A DNA stretch of 64,000 bases from Siphlonurus alternatus (GCA_949825025.1 OX463780.1:27308118-27372117); one strand, 5' to 3'. Positions 37,880 through 49,250 are shown, numbered from the stretch's first letter. Notes: generated by a model from the sequence alone, not told the origin. Program-made: numbers and translations.

Positions 37880-38832
37880 CAGGGCCGTCGCTAGGGTAGA
37901 GCAGCCGGTGTGGCCGAACAGGGCCCCCCGGTCCGGGGGGCACCACTGCGCGAAGCGCAAATGTCGCAATTGCACGCATGTAAAAAAAAAAAAAAAAAAA
38001 AAAATACTTTTAATAATTTAATAATTTTATTAATCGAGAATATTGCGTTCACTGGACACACTATATATATAGTCCACATTCCACATAGTTCTTTTCTTCT
38101 TTATTTTTAAAATAATAATAAGTTTCGCTCAGAAGATATAGCCTTAGGCCTTAGTAAGACATCTTAGACATCTAGGGGCGGAAATAAAAATTAGAACTTT
38201 TTATCACTTTGTTGCTTGGTCGGCGTCGGCACTCGGCAAATTCTATAAATGGTCTTCGTGTTACTTCGGGGAAAAATCCGAAAAAATCCGATGCGGTAGA
38301 TGATTTTCCACATTACAAAAAAGTTAATTCAAGAGCAAGGTCAAGTACGTGTCCCAGCTCGTGCTTCGCCAGATAAAGATTTAGATTAGATTTTAGTAAT
38401 ATTTTGCTTCATTCGAATTATTGTATAAACATCTATTAATACTTTGCAAGTCAGCAAGTGTTTTATTTACAATTATAAATATGAGGGGTCGTGAAAGTGA
38501 AAGAGTGAGAGCCAAGAGAAAACAACTACCCGGATGCAAAAAGAGAAAAATTGCCGAAGACAGACAAAAAGAGATTGAAAAACAGAAAGGAGCCATGCTA
38601 AAACATGTAATTAAAACTGTCCCACCTTCTACAATTAACTCTCAGCAAGCCAAATATACGAAATTTATTGAAAAAAATTGCTCAAAAAGGGGGCGTGGCT
38701 TAAAAAAATTTTTCGCCTGCGGCGGGCTGTTCTGGGGGGCTCCGCCCCCCAGACCCCCCAGTGGTGTGGGGGCCTCCTTTCCTTTCCATTCCTATCTCGC
38801 ACAGGGCCCCCCAAAGCCTAGCGACGGCCCTG
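37880..38832 (+). mobile_element. 953-bp hAT derivative with CAGGGCCGTCGCTAGG termini
   Basis: A perfect 16-bp terminal inverted repeat, CAGGGCCGTCGCTAGG, stands at 37,880-37,895 and 38,817-38,832. GC-rich subterminal palindromes follow inside both ends (GGGCCCCCCGG... at 37,921 and GGGGGGCTCCGCCCCCC at 38,735). The flanks GGGGCGGC and GGGGAGGG match at 6 of 8 positions, so the duplication is degraded or masked by low-complexity sequence. The interior keeps a short coding remnant (38,481-38,690). The right subterminal GCGGCGGGCTGT segment is shared with the element at 61,168-62,437. Confidence 0.85.
38481..38690 (+). pseudogene. N-terminal remnant of a hAT transposase (ZMYM/DUF4371-like type)
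   Basis: From the ATG at 38,481 the frame reads MRGRESERVRAKRKQLPG followed by a basic helix (KKRKIAEDRQKEIEKQKGAM) and then LKHVIKTVPPS. The Lys/Arg/Glu-rich start leading into a short hydrophobic stretch is the usual beginning of hAT transposases of the ZMYM1/DUF4371-like type. The zinc finger, catalytic and dimerisation parts are missing; after about residue 70 the frame runs into the non-coding right end of the element. It cannot be a working transposase. Assignment rests on this N-terminal pattern and on lying inside matched hAT termini. Confidence 0.55.
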
Positions 38833-38839
38833 GGGGAGG

Positions 38840-40257
38840 GGGGATTTAAATAAATTCTCTTTCCTTTGAACATGAGAATGATTATTACGTATAATGTATT
38901 TATATTATTTCACTATCACATTTATAATGATATGGTGTAGCTGAACTAAATAAAAAAATAAAAATAGCAACATGGTTAAAAAAATAAATATCAAAGTTTT
39001 TATATCTTTTGTATAAAAGCACAGCATGACAATTTAAATTATTTGTTAAATTTTTTTATGTTGTTATATTAAAAAAAAAAAATAACAAAATAAAACAAGT
39101 GATTGTGACATACAGCCTGATAAAGAATTTCGTTTCAATTTAATTAGTGAAAATATTATAATGAGAACATACTACAAATTATTATACAAATTGCAATATA
39201 TTACAATAAAATATCTTGCAATATGTTGTTATTAAAACACGATAATTTTTAAAATTTAATATTTATTCATCTCACTTACAAGACAAGTCAACATGGTACA
39301 CATTGCATAAAAAAAACAACATATTATTCAATTTTGTAAAAATCGTCATTATACTGTACACATTATTATCAAATTTGAATTTTCTTTCACTCTCTTCATA
39401 TAAACACTTACATTTATTTCACTTTTAATTTTTGTCTGAATTTGTATTTTAATGCGTGTTATAACACTGTAAATCAAAACATTCTTAAAACAAGATCAAA
39501 AAAGGTTCTTAAAATGTGTCCCCTTAATTAAGATGGTTTTTGAGGGTTCTTGTTTCAAATAAGAGCACCTTTATCTTATTTTAAGAACACTACCTTCTTA
39601 AAATAAGATTTTGGTACCTTCTTAAATGGGGTCATCCTAGCAGGTAGGCAACCTACATTGCAAAGATGCTTCAAGGGAGGCATAGCATTAATTAGAATTA
39701 TATTCAGATTACAGTATATTTATTTTTTATTATGAAGTTGCAGAGTTTTACAAAAATATATACAGCAATGAAATACATTTTATTAGAGACATGGAAATTT
39801 TTCAAAAATTAATGCATAAAATTTCATAACAAATTTAAATTATTTTCTCTACTCAGTAATAAATAAAAAAAAAAACTATATTCAATAAGTAAATGTTGCA
39901 TAATTCCAGTTTCCGTATACATAAAAACACATAGCAAAAATGTGAATATAATAATAAGAGTGTAGTCACTATCTACTAAATAACTATCAAGATTTTATTA
40001 ATAAAAGGTATTAGTAAAAATCAGACTTATTTGCAAGACTTGTCAATACATGTTAAATTTCATTATTTAATAATATTCAGTTTAATAACACAATACAATT
40101 TTGCATACACTTCTTTCTTATGAAAAATTTCATCTTCATGCAAGATTTGCATTAATAAGAAAAATTGTATCGTGAAATACCACCTTCATATATTTTTAAT
40201 AATTATATGACTGAAGCCACATAACACTCAATAAATTTTGAAGTAGAATAGTGATTG

Positions 40258-40294
<37 letters not shown>

Positions 40295-41030
40295 TAAATT
40301 TTAGTTTTTAAAAATACTTTAACCTATACTGTATTGAGAAACTAACACGAAAAAATTAGAAAAAAAAATAAATAAATGAATATTTAATGTAATATTGGTT
40401 ACACCTCGCTTGGAGGTAAATAAAATTTTCAATTTTGAAAAGAGAAGAATACCCTCCATCTCAAGCAGCTGCCAAATAAATGTGAATTCATTTATATAAA
40501 GAGATCTGGAAAATTTTCTAAATATATTTATTTTTTTACGCCAATAATTGGTGAAAGGTATTCTTCATAGCACATTTTCAAGTAGTGTATATACAAATGA
40601 ATTAAATTATTCAACTAAAGTAGAAAGAGTCACTCTCACATTATAAAAATTGAAAAAAAAAATAATAATAATGCCACCAACCAACAATTCAAGCTTTAGA
40701 AATCCATTCTGCGTGTATAAAGGACCCCCAGATATTTAAAAAAAAAAATTATTATAATAATTTCCTGCTATAAACTCCAAAATCATTGCTGTGTTAACTG
40801 AAGAATGTTTTCCAAACTTAATTGATGGTATTGTTCTAATAATATTATAAAAATATTATGTTGTTTACATGGCACAGTGTTTACAACATAATTGGCAGCC
40901 AGAAAATTTTCAGTGTTAATTTTATTTGCAAATTAATTAATTTGCAAACAGTGTAGAATTTGTCATGAATAATAATAATAGTGATAATAATATAAAAAAA
41001 AATAAAATACACTAAAATGTAAGCACATCT
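38840..41030. other. AT-rich DNA, with fragments of two MITE families
   Basis: 39,464-39,650 starts CACTGTAAATCAAAACATTC and carries repeated CTTAAAATAAG-type motifs; the same terminus in reverse closes a similar stretch at 48,760-48,957. 40,160-40,190 (GAAAAATTGTATCGTG.AATACC) matches the right end of the element at 41,033-41,188. A 33-base T tract is at 40,261-40,293. No gene seen. Confidence 0.5.
39464..39650. mobile_element. Element fragment with CACTGTAAATCAA terminus
   Basis: The CACTGTAAATCAA end at 39,464 is followed by clustered copies of (T)CTTAAAAYAAGA in both orientations. The opposite terminus is not found. Related to 48,760-48,957 by both the terminus and the internal motif. 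Confidence 0.5.
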
Positions 41031-41032
41031 TG

Positions 41033-41188
41033 AAGCCGGTATTAGACGATACAATTTTTCTAAGTATTGAATACAATTTTTCCTTACAAGAAAATTTGAA
41101 CTCCATTTGTTTGTACGGAGATGAAATTTTCTTGTAAGAAAAAATTGTATTCAATAGTTAGAAAAATTGTATCGTGTAATACCGGCTT
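41033..41188. mobile_element. 156-bp palindromic MITE with AAGCCGGTATTA termini
   Basis: Arms AAGCCGGTATTAGACGATAC and its complement, then ATTGAATACAATTTTT.CTTA, recur inverted with ~75-bp arms and a very short centre. Non-coding. A frame running through it on either strand is passive. Confidence 0.9.
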
Positions 41189-41481
41189 AACATTAAGTTT
41201 GTATATGAAAATTGAGCACGCCGTTTTAGTTAATATTAGAATTAAATTATACAAACAAAACCAGCAGCATAAGATCTTTCTTTACCCTTCGCTTCATCAT
41301 AACAGAGACTCTAAGAGACCTCCATGACGAACTTGATCAGCCGTCCCCCTGAAAATATACAACAAAAATTAAGAACGACAATAATTAAGATTATTTTATT
41401 TTTTTTAATGCTCGAATAATTTAAAATTAAGCAAGCTTTCTTTGTATCTAATTCAGCAGTCATAAATTCCAGTACAAAATT

Positions 41482-41698
41482 AGTGCAATCAGGCGCGGAT
41501 CCAAGAATATGGTGAAGGGGGGAAGGGCAATGGAGGGGGGGGGGGCCAACGCCCCCCGCTCCCCCCAAAATATCCAAAAATACATTGAAGGTGTACCACC
41601 ACCCCCCATCGCCCCCCCCCCCTCTCACACCAAATTTTAACATCGTGTAATAGGGCACCGCCCCCTCCCTTCCCCCTGAATCCACCTCTGAGTGCAAT
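41482..41698. mobile_element. 201-bp hAT MITE, CAGGCGCGGATCCA family, copy 1
   Basis: The element at 41,490-41,690 begins CAGGCGCGGATCCA and ends in a degraded complement (TGAATCCACCTCTG). AGTGCAAT at 41,482-41,489 and 41,691-41,698 is an exact 8-bp target duplication. The inside is dominated by G and C runs. The frame at 41,311-41,703 is a reading across it. hAT by duplication length and CAG terminus. Confidence 0.92.
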
Positions 41699-42070
41699 AA
41701 CACTGATTTAAGAGATTCCAGTTTGCCTTACATCCTAATAATAGACTTATATTATATATTACTTGAATAATTATTCAATAACAACAGTTGCCTTGCCCGG
41801 CAGAAATAAGCTAAAGTCAAAGTTACGTCAAAGGACGGAAAATTTTTCAACATAATTTTCACTTCCATGTGATTTTTTTCTGACACCCCTGTTTGTATAT
41901 GCTTAAAAATTCTAAGGCCCAATCAGTGTCATGAGAATTGCCTATTTTTAATAAACTAGAGCAGTGAAACAGGGGTGAGTAAAAAAAATCACACTGAAGT
42001 GATATTTTTACTTGAAATAATTCTGCCCGTCATTTGACGTAACTTTGATTTTAACTTATTTCTGCTGGGC

Positions 42071-42491
42071 AAGGCCTTTATTTACCTTCCTTGCTTCAAT
42101 TATGTTATTGGCTTATTACTGTAGCCAAAAGTTTTATAATGAAGTGATAAAACAAAAAATTGTCATACAGTAGTTATACATTGTAGGACATTACAGTGCA
42201 ATGGTACAATGCATGGCTCTCTCAGTGAAATTACACAAGACTTTTTACTGCATATAAAGCTTTCATATTTTGCTTTGAATTTTTTTTAACACAAAATACA
42301 TCCTGAAGAGTCTTCAGGCTTGTGTAATTTCACTGAGAGAGCCATGCATTGTACCATTGCACTGTAAGGTCCTAAAATGTCTAACTACTGTATGACAATT
42401 TTTTTTTTTATCACTTCATTATGAAACATTGGCTACAGTAATAAGCCAATAACATCATGCAATTGAAGCAAGGAAGGTAAATAAAGGCCTT
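42071..42491. repeat. First hairpin core of the array
   Basis: The left arm runs from AAGGCCTTTATTTACC through TTACAGTGCAATGGTACAAT (42,191) to AAATTACACAAG; the right arm is its reverse complement and ends with GTAAATAAAGGCCTT. The intervening ~78-bp loop is AT-rich and contains a small GAAGAGTCTTC palindrome. The other six cores repeat this with few differences. Confidence 0.92.
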
Positions 42492-42767
42492 GCCCAGCAG
42501 AAATAAGTTAAAATCAAAGTTACGTCAAATGGCGGGCAAAATTATTTCAAGTAAAAATATCACTTCAGTGTGATTTTTTTTACTCACCCCTGTTTCACTG
42601 CTCTAGTTTATAAAAAATAGGCAATTCTCATGACACTGACTGGGCCTTAGATTTTTTAAGCATATACAAACAGGGGTGTCAGAAAAAAATCACATGGAAG
42701 TGAAAATTATGTTGAAAAGTTTTCCGTCATTTGACATAAAATTGACTATAACTTATTTCTGCTGGGC
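42492..42767 (-). repeat. Inverted spacer in the array (flip 1)
   Basis: This 276-bp spacer is the reverse complement of those at 41,795, 43,192, 43,887 and 45,688: GGCGGGCAAAATTATTTCAA is at its left here and at the right in the others. Its two halves are themselves diverged inverted repeats sharing AAGTTACGTCAAA, GTGATTTTTTT and ACCCCTGTTT. Confidence 0.93.
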
Positions 42768-44583
42768 AAGGCCTTTATTTTCCTTTCTTACTTCAATTGC
42801 ATGATGTTATGGTCTTATTACTGTAGCCAAAGTTTCATAATGAAGTGATAAAACAAAAAATTGTCATACAGTAGTTATACAATGTAGGACCTTACAGTGC
42901 AATGGTACAATGCATGGCTCTCTCAGTGAAATTACACAAGACTTTTTACTGCATATAAAGCTTTCATATTTTGCTTTGAATTTTTTTTAACACAAAATAC
43001 ATCCTGAAGAGTCTTCAGGCTTGTGTAATTTCACTGAGAGAGCCATGCATTGTACCATTGCACTGTAAGGTCCTACATTGTATAACTACTGTATGACAAT
43101 TTTTTGTTTTATCACTTCATTATGAAACTTTGGCTACAGTAATAAGCCAATAACATCATGCAATTGAAGTGAGAAGGAAAATAAAGGCCTTGCCCAGCAG
43201 AAAGAAGTTATAGTCAAAGTTACGTCAAAGGACGGAAAACTTTTCAACATAATTTTCACTTCCATGTGATTTTTTTCTGACACCCCTGTTTGTATATGCT
43301 TAAAAAATCTAAGGCCCAGTCAGTGTCATGAGAATTGCCTATTTTTTATAAACTAGAGCAGTGAAACAGGGGTGAGTAAAAAAAATCACACTGAAGTGAT
43401 ATTTTTACTTGAAATAATTTTGCCCGTCATTTGACGTAACTTTGATTTTAACTTATTTCTGCTGGGCAAGGCCTTTATTTACCTTCCTTGCTTCAATTAT
43501 GTTATTGGCTTATTACTGTAGCCAAAGTTTTATAATGAAGTGATAAAACAAAAAATTGTCATACAGTAGTTATACAATGTAGGACCTTACAGTGCAATGG
43601 TACAATGCATGGCTCTCTCAGTGAAATTACACAAGACTTTTTACTGCATATAAAGCCTTCATATTTTGCTTTGAATTTTTTTTAACACAAAATACATCCT
43701 GAAGAGTCTTCAGGCTTGTGTAATTTCACTGAGAGAGCCATGCATTGTACCATTGCACTGTAAGGTCCTACATTGTATAACTACTGTATGACAATTTTTT
43801 GTTTTATCACTTCATTATGAAACTTTGGCTACAGTAATAAGCCAATAACATCATGCAATTGAAGTGAGAAGGAAAATAAAGGCCTTGCCCAGCAGAAAGA
43901 AGTTATAGTCAAAGTTACGTCAAAGGACGGAAAACTTTTCAACATAATTTTCACTTCCATGTGATTTTTTTCTGACACCCCTGTTTGTATATGCTTAAAA
44001 AATCTAAGGCCCAGTCAGTGTCATGAGAATTGCCTATTTTTTATAAACTAGAGCAGTGAAACAGGGGTGAGTAAAAAAAATCACACTGAAGTGATATTTT
44101 TACTTGAAATAATTTTGCCCGTCATTTGACGTAACTTTGATTTTAACTTATTTCTGCTGGGCAAGGCCTTTATTTACCTTCCTTGCTTCAATTATGTTAT
44201 TGGCTTATTACTGTAGCCAAAGTTTTATAATGAAGTGATAAAACAAAAAATTGTCATACAGTAGTTATACATTGTAGGACATTACAGTGCAATGGTACAA
44301 TGCATGGCTCTCTCAGTGAAATTACACAAGACTTTTTACTGCATATAAAGCTTTCATATTTTGCTTTGAATTTTTTTTAACACAAAATACATCCTGAAGA
44401 GTCTTCAGGCTTGTGTAATTTCACTGAGAGAGCCATGCATTGTACCATTGCACTGTAAGATCCTAAAATGTCTAACTACTGTATGACAATTTTTTTTTTT
44501 ATCACTTCATTATGAAACTTTGGCTACAGTAATAAGCCAATAACATCATGCAATTGTGAAGTGAGAAGGGAAAAAAAGGCCTT

Positions 44584-44870
44584 GCCCAGCAGAAAGAAGT
44601 TAAAGTCAAAGTTACGTCAAAGGACGGAAAACTTTTCAACATAATTTTCACTTCCATGTGATTTTTTTCTGACACCCCTGTTTGTATATGCTTTAAAAAT
44701 CTAAGGCCCAATCAGTGTCATGAAATTACACAAGACTTTTTACTGCATATAAAGCTTTCATATTTTGCTTTGAATTTTTTTTAACACAAAATACATCCTG
44801 AAGAGTCTTCAGGCTTGTGTAATTTCACTGAGAGAGCCATGCATTGTACCATTGCACTGTAAGGTCCTAA
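44584..44870. repeat. Deleted unit of the array
   Basis: The spacer starting at 44,584 breaks off at GTGTCATGA (about 44,722) and passes directly into AATTACACAAG of the next core, removing ~150 bp of spacer and the ~155-bp outer left arm. This explains the 404-bp spacing here instead of ~698. The junction has A/T microhomology. Confidence 0.88.
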
Positions 44871-44985
44871 AATGTCTAAATACTGTATGACAATTTTTTT
44901 TTTATCACTTCATTATGAAACATTGGCTACAGTAATAAGCCAATAACATCATGCAATTGAAGCAAGGAAGGTAAATAAAGGCCTT

Positions 44986-45261
44986 GCCCAGCAGAAATAA
45001 GTTAAAATCAAAGTTACGTCAAATGGCGGGCAAAATTATTTCAAGTAAAAATATCACTTCAGTGTGATTTTTTTTACTCACCCCTGTTTCACTGCTCTAG
45101 TTTATAAAAAATAGGCAATTCTCATGACACTGACTGGGCCTTAGATTTTTTAAACATATACAAACAGGGGTGTCAGAAAAAAATCACATGGAAGTGAAAA
45201 TTATGTTGAAAAGTTTTCCGTCATTTGACATAAAATTGACTATAACTTATTTCTGCTGGGC
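44986..45261 (-). repeat. Inverted spacer in the array (flip 2)
   Basis: The second spacer in reverse orientation, nearly identical to the one at 42,492-42,767. Confidence 0.93.
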
Positions 45262-46650
45262 AAGGCCTTTATTTTTCTTTCTTACTTCAATTGCATGATG
45301 TTATGGTCTTATTACTGTAGCCAAAGTTTCATAATGAAGTGATAAAACAAAAAATTGTCATACAGTAGTTATACAATGTAGGACCTTACAGTGCAATGGT
45401 ACAATGCATGGCTCTCTCAGTGAAATTACACAAGACTTTTTACTGCATATAAAGCTTTCATATTTTGCTTTGAATTTTTTTTAACACAAAATACATCCTG
45501 AAGAGTCTTCAGGCTTGTGTAATTTCACTGAGAGAGCCATGCATTGTACCATTGCACTGTAAGATCCTAAAATGTCTAACTACTGTATGACAATTTTTTT
45601 TTTTATCACTTCATTATGAAACTTTGGCTACAGTAATAAGCCAATAACATCATGCAATTGTGAAGTGAGAAGGGAAAAAAAGGCCTTGCCCAGCAGAAAG
45701 AAGTTAAAGTCAAAGTTACGTCAAAGGACGGAAAACTTTTCAACATAATTTTCACTTCCATGTGATTTTTTTCTGACACCCCTGTTTGTATATGCTTAAA
45801 AAATCTAAGGCCCAATCAGTGTCATGAGAATTGCCTATTTTTTATAAACTAGAGCAGTGAAACAGGGGTGAGTAAAAAAAATCACACTGAAGTGATATTT
45901 TTACTTGAAATAATTTTGCCCGTCATTTGACGTAACTTTGATTTTAACTTATTTCTGCTGGGCAAGGCCTTTATTTACCTTCCTTGCTTCAATTGCATGA
46001 TGTTATTGGCTTATTACTGTAGCCAAAGTTTTATAATGAAGTGATAAAACAAAAAATTGTCATACAATAGTTATACATTGTAGGACATTACAGTGCAATG
46101 GTACAATGCATGGCTCTCTCAGTGAAATTACACAAGACTTTTTACTGCATATAAAGCTTTCATATTTTGCTTTGAATTTTTTTTAACACAAAATACATCC
46201 TGAAGAGTCTTCAGGCTTGTGTAATTTCACTGAGAGAGCCATGCATTGTACCATTGCACTGTAATTAAGGTCCTAAAATGTCTAACTACTGTATGACAAT
46301 TTTTTTTTTATCACTTCATTATGAAACATTGGCTACAGTAATAAGCCAATAACATCATGCAATCGAAGCAAGGAAGGTAAATAAAGGCCTGCCCAGCAGA
46401 AAGAAGTTAAAGTCAAAGTTACGTCAAATGACGGAAAACTTTTCAACATAATTTTCACTTCCATGTGATTTTTTTTCTCACACCCTTGTTTGTATATGCT
46501 TAAAAATTCTAAGGCCCAGTCAGTGTCATGAGAATTGCCTATTTTTTATAAACTAGAGCAGTGAAACAGGGGTGAGTAAAAAAAATCACACTGAAGTGAT
46601 ATTTTTATTTGAAAGGTGCCCATCGTTGACTTCTAGCTAATCACTTATCA

Positions 46651-46769
46651 CAGAGCTCTGGCTTGTGTGCTATCTCATCGGTGCTGGCCACTTGCTTGCT
46701 TTTACTATAGCTGAGACTCCTCCACAATGGCTGGCAGCGATGAGTCCGCACACAAGCCGCAGCTCTGAG
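46651..46769. mobile_element. Small inverted-repeat element next to the array
   Basis: CAGAGCTCTGGCTTGTGTGC faces GCACACAAGCCGCAGCTCTG; further in, CTCATCGGTGCTGGCCA faces TGGCTGGCAGCGATGAG. About 119 bp overall with a short AT-richer centre. It starts ~36 bp beyond the array's end. No clear target duplication. Confidence 0.7.
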
Positions 46770-46779
46770 ATATATTAAT

Positions 46780-47310
46780 AAGCTTGAAGTATGGAATGAA
46801 ACTTTCTACTGTAACAACAAAGGACCATTGTGGACCATTGTTGGTAGATATTTGTGCTATTGACTGTAGAAAACACTGGAAAAAACATATAAAATAAAAA
46901 AATCTAACTTACCGCACGGTACTCAATTTTTTACACACGTCATTTGTCGGGGTCCTATTCGTTGTGAAAAGCAGTTGTAGTGAACATGGCCTCGAAGTTC
47001 CAACTCCTACTTGCACACAGCATAGCTCCATGGCCCGTTGTATGTAGGTACATGGCACACCGGCTTCAGAGTCTGTATCATACAGTATGCATACAGTTTA
47101 TTACTAAAAAAATAGGCAAATTTTTCTATAAGAAATGCCATATATGTACTAGACTTACCACTATGCAAACTGTAAAAAACTCTACCAGAAGAAACTTAAG
47201 CCCACCACAGTTTCAATCTGGTTTGACTTGCAATTCGCCCCATGACCATCACTCGGGACTTCCGTCAGCTCCTGGTCAGGCTACATGAGACACCTGAATA
47301 TATATTAAAA
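46780..47310. other. Unclassified, slightly GC-richer DNA
   Basis: A 102-codon plus-strand frame (46,980-47,288) has no domain. The region is closer to balanced base composition than its neighbours, but no exon borders or homology are recognised. Confidence 0.4.
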
Positions 47311-47364
47311 ATTACTTCCCTGAATACATAATTACGTATGACGTTAAGTACAGATTCTGACTTA

Positions 47365-47560
47365 CCGGTAATACACAACAAAGTGCAGTTTCTTGCATGT
47401 TTTCGTTTATAAATTGGCCGAAATTCACGGAAGATTGAAGAAACGCAATCTCTAAAAAACGTTCTCTTTTTTGCCGTTGAGATTTTAAATAAAACAGAAA
47501 CAGCTGACGCAAGCGCGGCCAATCAGAAAATAGGATGAAAAAATCCAACACCATGGCGGG
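47365..47560 (-). promoter_or_regulatory. Possible promoter / first exon on the minus strand
   Basis: Read on the minus strand, an ATG at 47,552-47,554 is followed by CTGATTGGCC (an inverted CCAAT box), a short open frame of ~60 codons, and a good splice-donor match TTACCG/GTAAGT at about 47,366. The CCAAT motif would sit downstream of the ATG, which argues against a coding start there; a non-coding first exon is more plausible. No downstream exon was found. Low confidence. Confidence 0.18.
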
Positions 47561-47746
47561 GAATACTTCAAATTTAGGCTAGACATTAGAGTAGAATTAC
47601 GAGCGAATCTATTTTTCTTTACTATTTTATATCCTAAAAATATTTTAACTTGCCACTTATTGAGAAATATAAACCAAAATATTCCATCACAAATATAACT
47701 CCACGACAAAAAAAAAATTGTGTTTCGGAAAGCTGTAACATATGAA

Positions 47747-47908
47747 CAGGCGCGGATCCAGGGGGTGGGCTGGGGGGGCTACAGCCCCCGCCCCCGAAAT
47801 TTTGGATTTAACCTAGGCAATATAGGCATTTCCCCCACTCCAAATTTTTTTTTAACATTGGCCTTATGGAGGCGGCCCCTTACGAATTTTTTTCTGGATC
47901 CGCGCCTG
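47747..47908. mobile_element. 162-bp hAT MITE, CAGGCGCGGATCCA family, copy 2
   Basis: Begins CAGGCGCGGATCCAGGGGG and ends CTGGATCCGCGCCTG. The inner GC-rich AGCCCCCGCCCCCGAAATTT stretch and the CTATATTGCC..CATTTCCC segment are shared, inverted, with copy 3 at 62,457. CATATGAA precedes it directly (47,739) and recurs 4 bp beyond its right end (47,913), so the duplication is slightly disturbed. Confidence 0.9.
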
Positions 47909-47914
47909 CATGCA

Positions 47915-48330
47915 TATGAAGCCTATATATATTTATATAGCTTAATTGTAATATATTATACACACATATTAATATATACTGTCCATATAATATATGTATG
48001 GTACAGAAAACAGCTTAATTTTTACTCAAACTTCGTCTGAAATACGGCATGGTGCCATGCAATTAAAAAATGCCTACACAATATATGACGAATTCTTTAA
48101 TATATGGATTTTCAAATATATATTTCTAAGGAACCTTTTTCAGGAAAAAATCTTGAAATCTTTGTAGGTCAATTCCCATATAATACAAAGTTTTTAAAGA
48201 ATCCATTAAAGAAGTCATCAAAGGTCACGTCCAGGTATAATTTAAATGGTACTATATTTCAAGCCAAGTTTGAGTAAAAATTAAGCTGTTTTCTATTCCA
48301 TAAGGCTGCGCATATGCAGTGTTAAAAGCC
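47915..48330. other. AT-rich DNA, possible weak fold-back
   Basis: The CAGAAAACAGCTTAATTTTTACTCAAACTT stretch at 48,004-48,033 recurs inverted at 48,268-48,297, suggesting an element of ~290 bp with ~30-bp arms. Nothing coding. Confidence 0.5.
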
Positions 48331-48335
48331 TCCGA

Positions 48336-48497
<162 letters not shown>

Positions 48498-48759
48498 TTT
48501 TCAAGAGGAAGCATGTACAAAGAAAAAAACTAAAAACATGTTTATATTTAATTCAAATTGTAGGAGCCAATACTCATGCAAACTGATATCAGTATTTGAA
48601 TAATAATTTCGGTTGTATAAGAAACAGCGCTAGAAAATTACTCTAAATTAATATTACTATACTATTATATACAGTGTAATTAATTAATTAATATATAAAG
48701 GTTAAATTTATATTATAATGCAATTAAATTTAAGAATATTGTGATATCTTACAAATTTT

Positions 48760-48957
48760 AAGATTGGGAAGTGAATAAGATTCTTGACAATCTTAAAACA
48801 AGATACAATCTTATAATAAGTATGTACCTTCTTAGAAAAATAAAAAATATGTCTTGAACTAAGAAGAAAGGTTCTTAAAATAAGTATGTATGCACTTGTT
48901 TCAAGAGAGATGTCTCTTAAAATAAGACGTTCTTAATTGGTTGTTGATTTACAGTGA
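48760..48957. mobile_element. Element fragment with TTGATTTACAGTG terminus
   Basis: Ends TTGATTTACAGTG at 48,957 and contains many TCTTAAAATAAG-type motifs; related to 39,464-39,650 in reverse orientation. The left terminus was not found. Confidence 0.5.
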
Positions 48958-48988
48958 AGTTATAAGTATCCAGAACAAGTAAATATAC

Positions 48989-49250
48989 CAGGGAGTGGAC
49001 CCGGATCCGGGTCCGGATTTCGGATCCGCTCCAGATCCCCTTTTTAGACGAGGGGATCCGGATCCGGATCTGACGGACCCGCTTTTTTCAAGAGGGGATC
49101 TGGATCCGTTTTTGAGATCCCGTTTTTCTTTTAAAGGGGATCCGGTTCCGGATCTCGGATCCGCTTTTTTCCCAAGGGGATTTGGATCCGATTTTCGGAT
49201 CCGGCTTAAAAAAAAAAGTCAACCAGATCCGGAACCGGATCCGGATCCCG
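48989..49250. repeat. Left subterminal GGATCC array of the hAT element
   Basis: About eleven GGATCC hexamers, often overlapping as GGATCCGGATCC, with several near-matches (GGATCT, GGTTCC) in ~260 bp. GGATCC is its own reverse complement, so each unit is symmetric. By analogy with the subterminal repeats of other hATs, these are probably transposase-binding sites. Confidence 0.9.

Larger units (their letters stand above)
41790..46615. repeat. Tandem array of alternating inverted repeats (doubly palindromic satellite)
   Basis: About seven units with a period near 698 bp. Each unit is a hairpin core of ~422 bp (arms ~170 bp, loop ~78 bp beginning ACTTTTTACTGCATATAAAG) and a 276-bp spacer running from GCCCAGCAGAAA to its complement TTTCTGCTGGGC. 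Core centres lie near 42,279, 42,980, 43,675, 44,370, 44,774 (truncated), 45,474 and 46,176. The spacers at 41,795, 42,492, 43,192, 43,887, 44,986 and 45,688 are all 276 bp; a truncated one starts at 44,584 and the last at 46,391 is cut at ~46,614. No coding sequence. Units are near-identical, so the array is young or homogenised. Confidence 0.95.

Noticed and set aside
38421..38849. Full 142-codon gene including the Gly/Pro-rich end
   Set aside because: After about residue 70 of the ATG frame it simply reads through the non-coding right terminus of a hAT element.
44502..45815. Two identical 69-codon minus-strand frames in the array
   Set aside because: They are the same repeat unit read twice; no domain, and other units break the frame.
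41790..46615. CRISPR array
   Set aside because: The repeats are ~700-bp inverted structures in eukaryotic-type DNA and the spacers are identical rather than unique.
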